Shown here piece by piece: positions 62,058-64,000 of a DNA stretch of 64,000 bases (position 1 is its first letter; the number at the start of each line of letters is the position of its first letter). The notes beneath the pieces are model-generated. The model made no database searches, was not told where the DNA came from, and was given only the letters and a program-made list of their open reading frames with translations. This DNA comes from Brasilonema sennae CENA114 (lineage in GTDB: Bacteria; Cyanobacteriota; Cyanobacteriia; Cyanobacteriales; Nostocaceae): NCBI RefSeq assembly GCF_006968745.1, contig NZ_CP030118.1, positions 6,282,284 to 6,346,283 on the forward strand, written 5' to 3'. The position numbers and the translations under genes were made by a program.

Positions 62058-64000
62058 TTATACACTCAGTGTTGAATTATTCAATTCCTTGTTAACAGTA
62101 GACGGAAAGCAGTTTTTTTGTAAACTAACTTCTTCTGCTGTTTGCTTTACCCCTCTTACTGCTTGATCCCCAAAGGGAACACCGAGGTTGTGTGAATTTT
62201 CTTTTCTTCCTGCGCCTGGTAACAGTGGATCATCAATTAAAGGCAAAGTTACTATCATTGTTGTGCCTTGATCAAGACCTGCACTCTCAAGAGTAATAGT
62301 ACCCCCCATTAGTTCCATTAAATTTCGTGAAATGGCAAGTCCTAATCCTGTACCACCAAATTTACGTGAATCTGAACCATCCACCATCACAAAAGGGCGA
62401 AATAGTTTTTGTTGTTGAGCGGGATCAATTCCTATACCTGTATCTGTAACAGAAATAATGACTTCAGATTTATCATTTATACGTTGAATTTCTGTTGAGA
62501 TTGTAATGCTTCCTTGTTCGGTAAACTTAGTTGCATTACCGATGACATTAATCAGCACTTGTTTAAGCTTGGCTGCATCAGCATTAACTGGAATTGTCTC
62601 ATTCAGTTGAGGGATATTTAGTTGCAAGCCTTTTTGTTGAACATTCACTGATTGTATGTTGATAACCTCTATAAGAACTTGCCGTAGATCAATAGGTTGC
62701 AGAACTACTGAAAGCTTTCCTGCTTCTATTTTGGAAATATCAAGTAAATCATTAATAATGCCTAATAAGTGAATAGCTGCGTCATCTACACGACTGAGAA
62801 ACTCCATTTCTTCTTCTCGATCATCGCACATACCATCTCGAACCAGACGAACACAACTAATGATGGTATGTAGCGGGTTTCTCAACTCATGGGAAGTCGT
62901 CGCTAAAAACTGAGTTTTCACCTGATTGGCAGCTTTTGCTTCTTTCCATGCTATTTCCAATTCTTCTGCCCAAGCTTTCAACCGTTCAACCATTTGCCCG
63001 AGTGCTTGCGCTAATTGGTTAAACTCCCGAATTTTGAAGTTGTCAGGAATTGGTTGTGTTGATTGGTTCAAGTGAAGATTTATAGCGTAGTCTCGCAATT
63101 GTTCTACAGGACGTGCCAAATAACGAGCTAAATACAGCGACGCCAAAACACTGGCGCCAATTAAACCCAATGTTAAAACAATGAGGATAAGTTTAATTCC
63201 CTCAAGACCATATAAAGCATTATCCAATTCTGTAACGGCTATAATCACCCATTTTCCCTCTTGCCCTTCTGTTAAAGGACTGGGTATGGCAGTATAGCCA
63301 GCAAGTAATTCTTCACCTTCATTTTCAAAAAATAAATGCAGAAAATATTTATTACCAGCCAGACCAGCTTTTAGAATTTTTTTGAGTCGCCCAGCATCTG
63401 TATGTTGAGCAATATTAGTCCCAACGCGACTAGGAATTGGGTGTGCCATAATTGTTCCATCATCAGCAATAACCATCGTTGAGCCTGTTAGCGAACCTGG
63501 CTTAGTTCGCCCTTTTTCTTGGAGTATTGTCACACGAAAAATCAAGGCATAACGTAAGTCTCCCATACTATCGTAGATGGGAGATGATAACAGCAATCGT
63601 AGTTGATTTGGTAAGTCTTTTCTACCAGTTGTTCCCAGCTTGGGTGGTAAAATAGCTTCAACATTAATCCCATCATTGGGTATGGGAAATTTTAATTCAC
63701 CAATTGGTTGATCACCGCAAGTACTTGCAACAACATTACCGCTTTCTGGCTGCGTCAGCTGAATACACTCTATTTGCCTTGGTAGTCGTTGGGCTACTTG
63801 ATTAAGAAATCGTTTTACTTCCAGAGGCGAACCTGACTGGATAACCGTTGTTTGACTTGCACTGAGCAAGTTTGTTTTCAAGGCAGCGCTCGTCTCTACA
63901 ATTTTTTCACCTTTGATAACGGCACTTTCTGTTAAATTTTGACGGGCAGTTTCCAGAAGGCTAGAACGTGCCTTTTTATAGGCTACAATCTCCCCTATCA
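62058..64000 (-). CDS. Cache-HAMP sensor histidine kinase (5' end outside window)
   Basis: The frame is open to the window end, so the N-terminus lies beyond 64000; the apparent start at 63881 is an internal TTG. The visible part starts with a periplasmic dCache-type sensor preceded by KKARSSLLETARQNLTESAV. A TM helix (LILIVLTLGLIGASVLASLY) and HAMP (LARPVEQLRDYAINL) follow, then a coiled coil. The HisKA box is FLATTSHELRNPLHTIISCV with the phospho-His, and HATPase boxes are NVIGNATKF, DTGIGIDPAQQ, LFRPFVMVDGSDSRKFGGTGLGL. The C-terminal tail after IDDPLLPG has no receiver domain. The ligand of the Cache domain (typically small organic acids or amino acids) is not known. Confidence 0.93.
   Translation of the reverse strand, partial: IGEIVAYKKARSSLLETARQNLTESAVIKGEKIVETSAALKTNLLSASQTTVIQSGSPLEVKRFLNQVAQRLPRQIECIQLTQPESGNVVASTCGDQPIGELKFPIPNDGINVEAILPPKLGTTGRKDLPNQLRLLLSSPIYDSMGDLRYALIFRVTILQEKGRTKPGSLTGSTMVIADDGTIMAHPIPSRVGTNIAQHTDAGRLKKILKAGLAGNKYFLHLFFENEGEELLAGYTAIPSPLTEGQEGKWVIIAVTELDNALYGLEGIKLILIVLTLGLIGASVLASLYLARYLARPVEQLRDYAINLHLNQSTQPIPDNFKIREFNQLAQALGQMVERLKAWAEELEIAWKEAKAANQVKTQFLATTSHELRNPLHTIISCVRLVRDGMCDDREEEMEFLSRVDDAAIHLLGIINDLLDISKIEAGKLSVVLQPIDLRQVLIEVINIQSVNVQQKGLQLNIPQLNETIPVNADAAKLKQVLINVIGNATKFTEQGSITISTEIQRINDKSEVIISVTDTGIGIDPAQQQKLFRPFVMVDGSDSRKFGGTGLGLAISRNLMELMGGTITLESAGLDQGTTMIVTLPLIDDPLLPGAGRKENSHNLGVPFGDQAVRGVKQTAEEVSLQKNCFPSTVNKELNNSTLSV

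Overview
The window looks like chromosomal DNA of a heterocyst-forming (Nostocales-type) cyanobacterium. The evidence is: frequent HIP1 octamers (GCGATCGC); many heptamer STRR arrays, including one inside the RNase P RNA gene, as is known for heterocystous cyanobacteria; a TonB receptor with an AMIN domain; an NRPS with cyanobacterial-type modules; and dispersed palindromic repeats of the CTCACCCT...AGGGTGAG type. Species cannot be fixed from the sequence alone.

Layout. 1-2785: the end of a sensor kinase, mnmA, and a secreted SPOR-like protein. 2821-3655: five tandem copies of a 172-bp unit. 3885-12650: a minus-strand operon that reads as a vWA-MoxR-VMAP ternary conflict system. In transcription order it holds an EAD1-trypsin protein, a small 4-TM protein, an EAD1-VMAP protein, a MoxR ATPase and a vWA/FGE protein, with an IS5-like element inserted before the last gene. 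The 3' end of the vWA/FGE gene looks like the variable region of a diversity-generating retroelement (DGR), but no reverse transcriptase or template repeat is in the window. 12930-14537: NAD(P)HX repair. 14631-22868: one large NRPS (A-KR-PCP-C-A-PCP-TE) behind a 1.4-kb gene-free leader.

24264-30768: a TrpD-like protein with a LysR regulator, then an AraC regulator and a TonB-dependent siderophore receptor. 31346-32392: broken Rpn-type and PIN-domain genes. 32576-39259: a MacA-like adaptor with a MacB-like permease, a cytochrome b561, a secreted protein and an OmpR/kinase pair; a shared inverted repeat lies upstream of both the adaptor and the regulator. 39692-44178: a TPR protein and a URC pyrimidine-degradation cluster (URC1-like, URC4, uracil phosphoribosyltransferase) with a MITE.

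44335-50776 contains GC-rich genes that look acquired: a small lipoprotein, an S9 prolyl oligopeptidase, and a CPBP protease with a TetR regulator and an extra CPBP fragment. Less GC-rich genes lie among them. 51553-56871: an RND efflux permease and its adaptor. 57248-64000: corA, a hypothetical gene, rnpB, rnc, a Gfo/Idh/MocA oxidoreductase and a Cache-HAMP sensor kinase cut by the window end.

The most notable region is 3885-12650: a conflict/defence-type operon whose sensor-like FGE domain carries the codon signature of adenine-directed diversification.
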